A stretch of DNA of 64,000 bases from Nitrosopumilus sp. K4 (GTDB taxonomy: Archaea > Thermoproteota > Nitrososphaeria > Nitrososphaerales > Nitrosopumilaceae), in the NCBI RefSeq assembly GCF_018128925.1, contig NZ_CP067007.1, forward strand, positions 1,454,330 through 1,518,329. The letters are read 5' to 3'. Under the pieces are notes generated by a model, which was not told where the DNA came from, ran no database searches, and saw only the letters and a program-made list of their open reading frames with translations. The position numbers and the translations under genes are program-made. This document shows positions 1 through 11,500 of the stretch, in pieces (position 1 is the first letter of the stretch; the number at the start of each line of letters is the position of its first letter).

Positions 1-92
1 TGCTCTAAAGAAAAACCCTGATCTTTGAGATATTGACCTGCATCTGCCAAAAACGGATATTTTGCAATTTCATCCTTACCTAAAGAGAGCAC
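1..92 (-). CDS. priL: DNA primase large subunit-like, N-terminal fragment (runs off left edge)
   Basis: A minus-strand reading frame opens with GTG at 92 and stays open to the edge of the window, giving about 30 residues. They include the string KYPFLADAGQYLKDQG, which resembles the helical N-terminus of archaeal/eukaryotic primase large subunits (a KYPFL-x2-A-x2-YL pattern). An in-frame TAA lies just upstream of the GTG, so GTG is the only normal start. PriL partners PriS in primer synthesis and carries a C-terminal 4Fe-4S domain, which is outside this window. The call rests on the short N-terminal motif only; another helical protein is possible. Confidence 0.55.
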   Translation of the reverse strand, partial: MLSLGKDEIAKYPFLADAGQYLKDQGFSLE

Positions 93-182
93 AGTATTGA
101 TTGGAGATATTTACATAAAAATCTGGTTTTGTGGCTAAAACTAAATGCTGGTTTAAATTATGTTTTGATAAATTTTAGCTAA

Positions 183-1022
183 ATGCAGATAGGTTGTCAT
201 GTCTCAATTTCTGGATCGATTGATAGAGCAGTAGATAACGCTGTAGAAAGAGAATGTTCAGCATTCCAGATTTTTACACGAAATCCCAGAGGATGGAATG
301 CAAAGGATCTGACAATACAAGATATTTCAAATTTTAAAGAAAAGCTAAAAGACTGTAAAATAGATCGATTTGCAACATGTGCCCATATGCCGTATTTGCC
401 AAATCTATCAACACCAAAAGATGATGGATTTGAAAAATCAGTTAAAACTTTGATTAGTGAGGTTGAAAGATGTGGAAAACTTGGTATCCCATATCTTGTA
501 ACACATTTGGGAAGTCATTTAGGAACAGGTGAAGAAGATGGAATTAAGAGGCTAATCAAAGGTCTGACAAAGGCGGGTCAAACAAAAAATGATGTAATGA
601 TTTTACTAGAGAATACGGCTGGGCAAAAAAATTCTGTTGGAGCAAATTTTGAACAACTAGCAGAAATTTTTAATCAGTTAAAACCCTCAAAGAAATTTGG
701 TGTTTGCTTTGACACATGTCATGCGTTTGTTTCAGGATATGATTTAAGAGATGAAAAGACTGTAAAAGAAACTTTTTCAAAATTTGATGAAACAGTAGGG
801 ATGGAAAACTTGAAGATACTTCATCTAAATGATGCAAAAGGCGATATAGGTTGTAATCTAGATAGACATTATCACATAGGTCTTGGAAGTATTGGGGAGA
901 AAGGGTTAGGATCAGTGATCAAAACTGTAAACAAGAAAAAGATTCCCATAATTTTAGAAACTCCAATTGATGATATTAGAGATGACTTTGAAAACGTAAG
1001 AATTGCAAAAGGATTGGCGTAG
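183..1022 (+). CDS. nfo: Endonuclease IV (AP endonuclease)
   Basis: A 279-residue protein of full family length. Endonuclease IV incises the phosphodiester bond 5' to abasic sites in base-excision repair, using a trinuclear zinc centre in a TIM barrel. Visible signatures are the N-terminal GCHVSISG strand, FTRNPRGW near residue 32, VTHLGSH near 107, LLENTAGQ near 140, CFDTCHAF near 175, and the C-terminal HLNDAKGDIG and DRHYHIGLG stretch supplying His/Asp zinc ligands. The ATG at 183 gives the family's usual start. There is no clear ribosome site, consistent with a leaderless mRNA. It lies 31 nt upstream of the glycyl-tRNA synthetase gene on the same strand and may be cotranscribed with it. 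Confidence 0.95.
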   Translation: MQIGCHVSISGSIDRAVDNAVERECSAFQIFTRNPRGWNAKDLTIQDISNFKEKLKDCKIDRFATCAHMPYLPNLSTPKDDGFEKSVKTLISEVERCGKLGIPYLVTHLGSHLGTGEEDGIKRLIKGLTKAGQTKNDVMILLENTAGQKNSVGANFEQLAEIFNQLKPSKKFGVCFDTCHAFVSGYDLRDEKTVKETFSKFDETVGMENLKILHLNDAKGDIGCNLDRHYHIGLGSIGEKGLGSVIKTVNKKKIPIILETPIDDIRDDFENVRIAKGLA

Positions 1023-1053
1023 AAATTTATTTCGATTGTTAAGGTATTAATTA

Positions 1054-2511
1054 ATGAATTATGAAGATGTAATGAAACTAGCACTTGAGCGTGGATTTTA
1101 CTTTCCAAGTTGTGAGGTATATGGTGATGCACAGGCTGGGTTTTGGGAATATGGTCCATCTGGTGTCAGTTTAAAAAATAAATTCTTAGAATTATGGCGA
1201 AGGGAGCTCATCAGGCGTGATGGGATGCTAGAGATTGATGGCTCTCAAATAATGTCAAAATCAGTATTTGAGGCATCAGGACATTTAGGAAACTTTGCTG
1301 ATCCTATCATAAAATGTACAAAATGCAAATCAACTTTTAGAGCAGACAAAACAATTGCCGATATTGCAAATATCGAAATTCCTGAAAGTGCTGATTTGAA
1401 TGAATTTGATGATGCCATATTACAAAATAACATCAAATGTCCAAAGTGTAAGGGAGGTTTTGAAAATACCAAAAATTTTAACATGATGTTTAGAGTTGGA
1501 ATTGGTCCTGAAGAAGAAGAGGCATATCTTAGGCCTGAGACATGTCAGTCAATCTTTGTAGATTTTCCAAGATTATTCAAAACCATGAGAGGAAAACTGC
1601 CATTGGGAATTGCCCAAGTTGGGAAGAGTTTTAGAAATGAAATTGCTCCAAGACAGAGTTTATTGCGATTAAGAGAGTTTTATCAGGCAGAGATTGAAGT
1701 TTTTTGCAATCCAAAGAATCTGGATGATGCTGAAAAGTTTGCAGAGGTTCAAGATACTATTATCAGGATTCAAACAGATGCAGAACCAGTTGCAATGACA
1801 TGCAAAAAAGCAGTTGAATCAGGTACTGTTCCTAACAAGTTTGTTGCATATTATCTGGGAATATTGACAGAGTTTTATGAAAAAACTGGAATTGATATTA
1901 CAAAAAGCAGATTTAGAAAACTAGGAGACAAAGAAAAGGCGTTTTATGCCGAGGTTGCATTTGATTTTGAAGTGGAAACCACTATTGGTTGGCTTGAGCT
2001 GGTTGCTTGCAACTATAGATCAGACTATGACCTGTCAAGTCATGCAAAAAAGAGCAAAGAGAAATTTGAGGTAATGGATAATGATGAAAAGGTTCTGCCT
2101 CATGTCTTTGAGATTTCCATGGGAATCGACAGGAGTCTTTATACAATTTTGGAGCATAGTCTGAAAGATGATAAGGAACATGAAAGAATTGTTTTATCAC
2201 TAAAACCATACCTATCACCAATTCATGTTGGAGTTTTGTCATTAGTGAAAAAGGATGGATTAAAAGAAAAGACAGATGAGATTTACCTTCAAGTCAAGAG
2301 AAAGTTTGATGCATTTTTGGATCATTCAGGAGCTATAGGTAGAAGATACCGTCGGTTAGATGAGATTGGAGCTCCATATGCAGTGACAATTGATCATCAA
2401 ACATTAGAAGATGATACTGTAACGATTAGAAAAAGAGACTCTATGGAACAATCAAGAGTCAATATTTCAGAATTGAATTCAATTCTTTCTGAATCCACTT
2501 CATTTCCCTAG
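1054..2511 (+). CDS. glyS: Glycyl-tRNA synthetase (class II, dimeric type)
   Basis: A 485-residue class II synthetase that charges tRNA-Gly. Class II motif 2 is seen as FRNEIAPRQ followed by LREFYQAEIEVF around residues 193-215, and motif 3 as GIDRSLYTILEH around 354-365. Near residues 88-135 is an insertion with two CxxC pairs (CTKC, CPKC), the zinc element of archaeal/eukaryotic-type GlyRS. The C-terminal anticodon-binding domain covers roughly the last 110 residues, including a GRRYRRLDEIGAPYAVTID stretch. This is the alpha2-type enzyme, not the bacterial alpha2beta2 form. Its 3' end overlaps the convergent giant surface-protein gene by 4 nt. Confidence 0.96.
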   Translation: MNYEDVMKLALERGFYFPSCEVYGDAQAGFWEYGPSGVSLKNKFLELWRRELIRRDGMLEIDGSQIMSKSVFEASGHLGNFADPIIKCTKCKSTFRADKTIADIANIEIPESADLNEFDDAILQNNIKCPKCKGGFENTKNFNMMFRVGIGPEEEEAYLRPETCQSIFVDFPRLFKTMRGKLPLGIAQVGKSFRNEIAPRQSLLRLREFYQAEIEVFCNPKNLDDAEKFAEVQDTIIRIQTDAEPVAMTCKKAVESGTVPNKFVAYYLGILTEFYEKTGIDITKSRFRKLGDKEKAFYAEVAFDFEVETTIGWLELVACNYRSDYDLSSHAKKSKEKFEVMDNDEKVLPHVFEISMGIDRSLYTILEHSLKDDKEHERIVLSLKPYLSPIHVGVLSLVKKDGLKEKTDEIYLQVKRKFDAFLDHSGAIGRRYRRLDEIGAPYAVTIDHQTLEDDTVTIRKRDSMEQSRVNISELNSILSESTSFP

Positions 2512-5500
2512 TCTGAGAATACAGTAATCGTCTCAGAGTTTATTCTATGCTTTACTTTAACTGTCAAGTCTTTGATTGCCTGGGCTTGTGGAATTAATCC
2601 TTCTTCAGTTTCCAATCCAACAGTCCAGTCACCCAGAATTGGATCAATTGAAGTAATTGAGAATCTCTCAACGGGACTATGCGGGCCACTATACTTTACT
2701 CTAAATATTTGTTCATCAAGTTCAATACTCTTTAATCCACCTCTATTTGAATAGGTAGAGTCTTTGACCAGACATTCTTCAGATGATCCAATCACACACT
2801 GTCCATTTGGTGCAGTGACTCTGAATTCAAATTCACCATTATGAGGATCTGATGCGTAAATTAACACTGGTTCAGCCAATACATTTCCATCTCTGATGTG
2901 AGATTTCAATGAACTCATATCATATGCAGAATATGACTCTGTCTTTGGATGGCTGTACAAGACTGCAGAGTCTGTAATCTTGTCAGTTCCATATAGATCA
3001 ACTTTTGCCTGAATATTGTATGAGGTTATTTCTTTTGATGTTGGCAATTTCCAGTCAAATGATACCTGGGTCTGTCCAGATTCAAGTAGTTCAGATTTTT
3101 CAGATATTGTCTTACCATCAATTATCAAAGATACAACTCCATAGGAAGATGACTGAGTGTTTTCAATGTATACTTGTGGTCTTATTGTAGAAGTGCTTTG
3201 TTTTACTGATGGTACATCAAGTTCCACTGATACGTCTGGTTCTCCTACTGGTTTTACACCTAATGTATAATGCTGTGATTCTATCTCATTTAGATCCTCA
3301 TCAATAATATGTATCCAGTATTTTATTGCAGGATCTTGTGTAAGGAATGATGGGATTACTGCTGAAATCTCATAAAGTGATTCAGATATTGTCATTGGTG
3401 TTGTATCCATACTAATTGCAATGTAATCATCTTCATACTGTCCTAAAGTGATTGTTCTAAGCTCAACTCTTTTTATTGGTGATTGACTGTCAACAATTGC
3501 AGAGACTGTAATGTCTTGATTATCCACATATGTGAATTCAGATTCTCTTTCTGCTATCTGCTTTGTTCCATTTTCAATTTGGAATTTGACATCAAATATT
3601 CTAGGAATACTAAAAGAGATTTCTTCAAATTCTTTTTCTGGGATATCAGATATTATTGTAGTACCAACACAAGATTCGGTGTGGATTGCAGCATTTACTG
3701 TGTTTTGTAGGGTTCCCTTGTCTTCTGTGACAATTATCATCAAGAATGTTTCATCAGATGCAATTGGGATTTCGTAGAGATACTTGTCTACCTTTGTAAT
3801 CTTGTTTAGATCCTCATATGGTTGGTTGTCAGATAGTATTGCAGAGACTGAACCAATCTTTGTGGTGTGAACAACTACAGATGGGGCCTTGTCAGCATCG
3901 CTAGACACAAGTATTCTTGCAATATTTTCATCACATTTGTCATATGATACTTCATTGATGGTCAATGGTGTTCCTAATATGCCACCAAATCCAGTAAATC
4001 CACCTCCAGTACCTGATGGACCAACACCTGTTCTACCTCCACCACTAGATGGACCTTCACCTCCTCCAGAAGATACAGAGGATCTCTTTGATACACCAAA
4101 CTTTGTAAAGTGATCAGTCCAGATCACAAGATCGCCTCCAACTTGGATTACACATTCATCATTTGCACCAAGTCCAGCAGCAGAGTCTGAGGTACATTGT
4201 TCTTCAATGAATGTCACTGTATTTGATGAATCCACATAGAATGCTACAAAGTTGTTTCCAGCATCGCCTGTAAATTGAATTCTAGCAGGACTAGAGAGTT
4301 CAATTCTGTCTGTACCAAGACCGATTTCAAAGACTGCTGTTTCAGAATATGATGTGGCAATTCCATTTGCAGTACTTGATGGAATTGAAACTGTGGTTTT
4401 TGATGGTAATTTCATGATTCCATTCCATCCAGATGAACCAGTAAATGATGTTCCAGATGCAATTGTGATAATTCCATCATCTTCTTCTGCTACATTATCT
4501 GCATGTGGAGCATGGAAATTAATGTTGAAGTTATTATTAATTGCAGGTATTACACCACTTGTAACATTTGCAGAATAATCTAGAAATAGATCTTCGTCAA
4601 TATTTTGGCCAAGGTTAATTAAACTAAAGTTATGATTTGTGTATGTTATAATTTGTGATTTGTTCTTTGTAATGTTGATTATATCTGTATCAGGTGTAGT
4701 GGAAATCAAAGTATTTGGATTTGTAGAATCTACAAGTATAACTACGCCTTTGGATAATCCAGAAATATTTGATGATGTATCTGTTTGTTTGGAAGTAATT
4801 GTATATGTTCCGTCTGCAAGTACTGATATTGAAGCAGTCCAGATACCACTAATATTTGCGGCGGTAGTTCCAATAGACGTACCATTTGCAAATATTTCAA
4901 TTGATGAGTTAGGTTCAGAAGTTCCACTTACTGTAGATTGACTACTTATGGATACAAGAGTAATTTTTGGTGGAAGTGCGATAGTATCATGAATGAAGAT
5001 GGTGTCAGACAGGGAGACGGTGTCAGATAGGGCACGATCTGCAACTATTGAAGCTGAGATGGTGTCAGACAGGGAGACGGTGTCAGATGTGGAACTGCTG
5101 GTGAGTATTGAAGCTGAGATGGTGTCAGACAGGGAGACGGTGTCAGATGTGGAACTGCTGGTGAGTATTGAAGCTGAGATGGTGTCAGACAGGGAGACGG
5201 TGTCAGATAGGGCACGATCTGCAACTATTGAAGCTGAGATGGTGTCAGACAGGGAGACGGTGTCAGATAGGGCACGATCTGCAACTATTGAAGCTGAGAT
5301 GGTGTCAGACAGGGAGACGGTGTCAGATGTGGAACTGCTGGTGAGTATTGAAGCTGAGATGGTGTCAGACAGGGAGACGGTGTCAGATGTGGAACGATCA
5401 AGTATTTTGAGCACATCTCTTGCTATAGAATCAGTTAATGAGATGGTGTCAGATGTGGAACGATCTGCAACTATTGAAGCTGAGATGGTGTCAGACAGGG

Positions 5501-8500
5501 AGACGGTGTCAGACAGGGCACGATCTGCAACTATTGAAGCTGAAATGGTGTCAGACAGGGAGACGGTGTCAGATGTGGAACGATCAAGTATTTTGAGCAC
5601 ATCTCTTGCTATAGAATCAGTTAATGAGATGGTGTCAGATGTGGAACGATCTGCAACTATTGAAGCTGAGATGGTGTCAGACAGGGAGACGGTGTCAGAC
5701 AGGGCACGATCTATATCTATTGAAGCTGAGATGGTGTCAGACAGGGAGACGGTGTCAGACAGGGCACGATCTGCAACTATTGAAGCTGAGATGGTGTCAG
5801 ACAGGGAGACGGTGTCAGATGTGGAACGATCAAGTATTCTGAGCACATCTCTTGTTATAGAATCAGTTAATGAGATGGTGTCAGATGTGGAACGATCTGC
5901 AACTATTGAAGCTGAGATGGTGTCAGACAGGGAGACGGTGTCAGACAGGGCACGATCTGCAACTATTGAAGCTGAGATGGTGTCAGACAGGGAGACGGTG
6001 TCAGATGTGGAACGTGATGATTGGATTGAAGCTGAGATGGTGTCAGACAGGGAGACGGTGTCAGATGTGGAACGATCAAGTATTCTGAGCACATCTCTTG
6101 CTATAGAATCAGTTAATGAGATGGTGTCAGATGTGGAACGATCTGCAACTATTGAAGCTGAGATGGTGTCAGACAGGGAGACGGTGTCAGACAGGGCACG
6201 ATCTGCAACTATTGAAGCTGAGATGGTGTCAGACAGGGAGACGGTGTCAGATGTGGAACGTGATGATTGGATTGAAGCTGAGATGGTGTCAGACAGGGAG
6301 ACGGTGTCAGATGTGGAACGATCAAGTATTCTGAGCACATCTCTTGTTATAGAATCAGTTAATGAGATGGTGTCAGATGTGGAACGATCTGCAACTATTG
6401 AAGCTGAGATGGTGTCAGACAGGGAGACGGTGTCAGACAGGGCACGATCTATATCTATTGAAGCTGAGATGGTGTCAGACAGGGAGACGGTGTCAGATGT
6501 GGAACGTGATGATTGGATTGAAGCTGAGATGGTGTCAGACAGGGAGACGGTGTCAGATGTGGAACGATCAAGTATTCTGAGCACATCTCTTGCTATAGAA
6601 TCAGTTAATGAGATGGTGTCAGATGTGGAACGATCTGCAACTATTGAAGCTGAGATGGTGTCAGACAGGGAGACGGTGTCAGACAGGGCACGATCTGCAA
6701 CTATTGAAGCTGAGATGGTGTCAGACAGGGAGACGGTGTCAGATGTGGAACGTGATGATTGGATTGAAGCTGAAATGGTGTCAGACAGGGAGACGGTGTC
6801 AGATGTGGAACTACCTGTGAGTATTGAAGATGAGATGGTGTCAGACAGGGAGACGGTGTCAGATGTGGAACGTGATGATTGGATTGAAGCTGAGATGGTG
6901 TCAGACAGGGAGACGGTGTCAGATGTGGAACGTGATGATTGGATTGAAGCTGAGATGGTGTCAGACAGGGAGACGGTGTCAGATGTGGAACTGCTGGTGA
7001 GTATTGAAGCTGAAATGGTGTCAGACAGGGAGACGGTGTCAGATGTGGAACGTGATGATTGGATTGAAGCTGAGATGGTGTCAGACAGGGAGACGGTGTC
7101 AGATGTGGAACTGCTGGTGAGTATTGAAGCTGAAATGGTGTCAGACAGGGAGACGGTGTCAGATGTGGAACGTGATGATTGGATTGAAGCTGAGATGGTG
7201 TCAGACAGGGAGACGGTGTCAGATGTGGAACGTGATGATTGGATTGAAGCTGAGATGGTGTCAGACAGGGAGACGGTGTCAGATGTGGAACTGCTGGTGA
7301 GTATTGAAGCTGAAATGGTGTCAGACAGGGAGACGGTGTCAGATGTGGAACGTGATGATTGGATTGAAGCTGAGATGGTGTCAGACAGGGAGACGGTGTC
7401 AGATGTGGAACGTGATGATTGGATTGAAGCTGAGATGGTGTCAGACAGGGAGACGGTGTCAGATGTGGAACTACCTGTGAGTATTGAAGCTGAAATGGTG
7501 TCAGACAGGGAGACGGTGTCAGATGTGGAACGTGATGATTGGATTGAAGCTGAGATGGTGTCAGACAGGGAGACGGTGTCAGATGTGGAACGTGATGATT
7601 GGATTGAAGCTGAGATGGTGTCAGACAGGGAGACGGTGTCAGATGTGGAACGTGTAAATGTTTTGAGCACATCTCTTGCTATAGAATCAGTTAATGAGAT
7701 GGTGTCAGATGTGGAACGTGATGATTGGATTGAAGCTGAGATGGTGTCAGACAGGGAGACGGTGTCAGATGTGGAACGTGTAAATGTTTTGAGCACATCT
7801 CTTGCTATAGAATCAGTTAATGAGATGGTGTCAGATGTGGAACGATCTGCAACTATTGAAGCTGAGATGGTGTCAGACAGGGAGACGGTGTCAGATGTGG
7901 AACGTGTAAATGTTTTGAGCACATCTCTTGCTATAGAATCAGTTAATGAGATGGTGTCAGATGTGGAACGTGTAAATGTTTTGAGCACATCTCTTGTTAT
8001 AGAATCAGTTAATGAGATGGTGTCAGATGCAGAGCCTGTAGCTAAATCATTAAACTCTACAATAACAGAAGAGTCTTTTCCTGAGTTTCCGCTCCATCCA
8101 TAAGTTGTAGCCGTGGTAGCTGCAGTAAGACTATAACCTGCAAGATGTGTATGTGCAGAACCGTCAACATTTGCAATGTCTGTAATGTTAGTATTAGTTT
8201 CGGTAATTCCAGTACCTTCATCAACTGCAACCATAACTAATGCATTAGAAGCACGATTTCCTGTGTATGACTGTGTTGCGGGAGCGTTAGATCCTGAATC
8301 AGTTTGTGAGTTTACAAGAACTCCTGTTGATTCAATTCCTGAAAGAATTGTTGCTGATACTACAACATCTGAATTTGTTGTTCCAGAACCAAGAGTTACT
8401 CTAACATCATCAGATGTTCCAGGTACAAAAGTGGTAGACCAAGAATTTTCATGCAGATAATAAATTGCTGCAATATGGTCATTTCCTCCTTCAGACGTAA

Positions 8501-11500
8501 CGATTACAGAATTTGCAACAATGTCAATGGTTGTGCCACCAATAGTACCAACTAAAACATTGGAAATTGATGGTGCAGAATTTCCATTTACGTCATTTGC
8601 AGTTACTGTAACTACAAGTAATCTACTTTTGCCTGTGTTAGGAGGAGTCCATTGCGTGGTCAAATCACAGTTTCCTCCAATAGCTACTCCTCGACAGGAC
8701 GTACCAGGTGTATTGCCACTACTAACATGGGCTGGATCATTTGCTACAAACCATGGTCTTGCTTCATTAAATGACAAGCCATTACCATGTTGTATCTCAA
8801 CTGGTCCTAGATCATATAGATTAGGGAATTCAAAAGGAACAGAATAAGAATATCCAACGGTTGTTTTATCATTTACAAGATACTTGGTCCATGTGAGTAC
8901 CTTACGATCACCTAAGGTTTTTACATCAGCATCCGTTTCAACATCAAGAATACTAGGAATGGTTTCAACAATTGTAATTGAGTCGCTATCTACAAAAGAT
9001 TCTACATCAATTACAACATCAAATGAATTTGGATTAGTAGTTGGATCAACCTTGCTTTGAGCAGTTCTGATAATATCAAAATCATATGAAGATGCTACAT
9101 CAAATGTTGTTGAAAAGTCAGTATCAATACCATCAGCTTGTGCATGAATCAATACACCATATGTACCACTAACAGTTGTTGTAAAAGATGCATCATAAAG
9201 ACCAATTTCAGATCCAGGTTTTATTCCATTGTCAGATGATAATTCTATCTTATTTAGTTGGGGATCAGTTATGGTCATAAAGAGATTGGCATTGCCAATA
9301 GGATGCCCTTTTGCATCAAGAACAACTATAACAAAATCTGCCTTTTCACCAGGTTTGTAAATACTCTTTTTGGTATTAAGAGACACAAGACCCCATGCAA
9401 ATTCAGATTCAATAGTATGCTCTATTCCATTAACTGTAAATGTTGAAATTATTTTGTATAATCCAGGTTTTGTATTTACAGTTGGTGAGAATTGTATGTT
9501 AAATTTACCGTCTCTGATTTTGTTATAAACTACATTCAAACTTGCCTTGTTGCCATTTTTATCAAATACATTAGTAATTAATTCAGTTTTTTTGTTGGAC
9601 CACTTATCAGATTGTTTTTCTGGAGATTTTATGTCACTAATAATTTCAGCTGAATCAATAATATTTTGAAAATCAGATGCATGTGCAGACAAGTTTGCAT
9701 TTTGTAATTTATTTATGATGGATTTTATTTCAATAATGGTGTTTTTTAATTCATTTTTAAGTTCATCAACAGATTTCTTATCAAGTGGTTGTGTTTTTAG
9801 TTGAAGAGTTTTGGTTTTTAATTGTTCCAGTTTAAGTTTTGCATTTGTTAATGCAATTCTTAATTCATCAATTTCGCCTAGTTGTACAGCATGGGCAGCT
9901 TGAAGTGGAAATAGTTTTTCCAAACCAAATAAAAATCCAAGAATCGGATTAGGTGTGTTATTTGTAATTTGTAAATTTTCAATTTCATTCAGTTTTTTGT
10001 CAGTTTCTCCAAGTAACAGTTCAGCTGCAGACTCAATTTCAGATATTTCTAACATTAATGCATCATATTCATCATAAAATTCTAAATCAAAGATCACATT
10101 TTCATTGAGTTCATAACTAGTATCCAATAATGAAACTTGAGGATTTACTTGAATTTCTGATTCTTGTTTCTCAAGATTTTGTTCTAGTGTAGTAGCTAGA
10201 ACTTTGGTATCTACAATAACTGAATTTTTTATAGTTTCAATGTTGGTATTATTATTACCGTTTGTTTGATTTGAAGTTACATTTGGAATCTGTTGTTCAG
10301 TTTTAATTTGATCAAGTATTTCTTCAAGTGATAATTCTTCTTCAACCAAAAATGAATCCTTGTTGAATTTATAAATTTCAGAAATTTGTGTATTAGATAA
10401 TTTTGTATCAAATAATTCTACAGTATCAATTTCTCCAGAGAATTGATTGGAAGGATTGTCAATTCCTGTTTTCGAATTAACATATGCACCGATAACAATA
10501 TCTTTTTCTGAAGCGATTGAATCAATTGTTGTAGTTTTGAGCTTTCCGTTAAGAGATAATGAAGGAATTCCCGTTAGTTTAGCACTATTTTGATAAATAC
10601 CGTTAACATAGATTTCAATAGAATTAGTATCATATGTTGCAGAAATATGTGTCCATTCCTCAGGTATGGTTACATTTGATTCTACAAAAGTCCATTTAAT
10701 TCCATCATATATGCCAAATTTGGCAATATGGTTAGGAACAATGTTATTGTTAATGGAAAGTATAAATGATTTTTCTTTAGAAATTAAGGTAAACTCTTGA
10801 GAACCTTTAGAGTAATCAGGTTTACTCCATGCAGAAATAGTAAGACTAGAAATTTTATTAGTTGATGTAACATTTTCAATTTGTACAAAATCATTCTGAT
10901 CTTTTAGAACAAGTGACGATGAAGTGTGTGTAGAATTTGTAAGCATTTCTGATTCTGTTTTATTAAATTGTAAAGACAGCATTGATTCGATGATTAATGG
11001 ATCTAATGTTTTGGTTGATGTGGAGTTTGAAGGCGTTATGTAAACTGAGGGTGAACTAAAGGTAGGAGGAACAGTTGATGTGGAGTTTGAAGGCGCAGAA
11101 GCGGTTGATGTGGAGTTTGAAGGCGTTATGTAAACTGAGGGTGAACTAAAGGTAGGAGGAACAGTTGATGTGGAGTTTGAAGGCGCAGAAGCGGTTGATG
11201 TGGAGTTTGAAGGCGTTATGTAAACTGAGGGTGAACTAAAGGTAGGAGGAACATTTTCTGCGGAAATTTTGGTTGAATTCGATAAGATAACAGTAGTTGA
11301 ATTAAATGAATCAATTTTACTTGTAGGAAGTATTGTAGAGTTTTGAGAGGGAATAGAAAAATTTTCAGAATCTTTGATAATACCATTAAATGAAAATTCT
11401 TCTGCAAAAGCTAATCCATAATATTGCTGTGAAATTAACAAGGGAGGGAAAAATGCTCCAGAAATTATAAGAAATATAGATAACAAAGAACTGGTTTGTT

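Noticed and set aside
3883-4113. Plus-strand Pro-rich 74-residue frame
   Set aside because: Antisense of the Gly/Ser-rich linker of the giant surface protein; low complexity.
6701-7672. 323-residue open frame on the minus strand in another frame of the repeats
   Set aside because: Same cause: a stop-free repeat unit read in a shifted frame. The His/Pro/Leu-rich product is low complexity and fully overlapped by the real gene.
4985-8040. Possible CRISPR array (regular short repeats)
   Set aside because: There are no unique spacers; all 60/66-bp units are nearly identical throughout and lie in one open reading frame.
4993-8103. 1036-residue plus-strand open frame through the repeats
   Set aside because: It is the antisense shadow of the tandem repeats of the giant minus-strand gene. 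Units are codon multiples and stop-free, so one lucky frame stays open over all copies. No start signal or non-repeat domain supports it.
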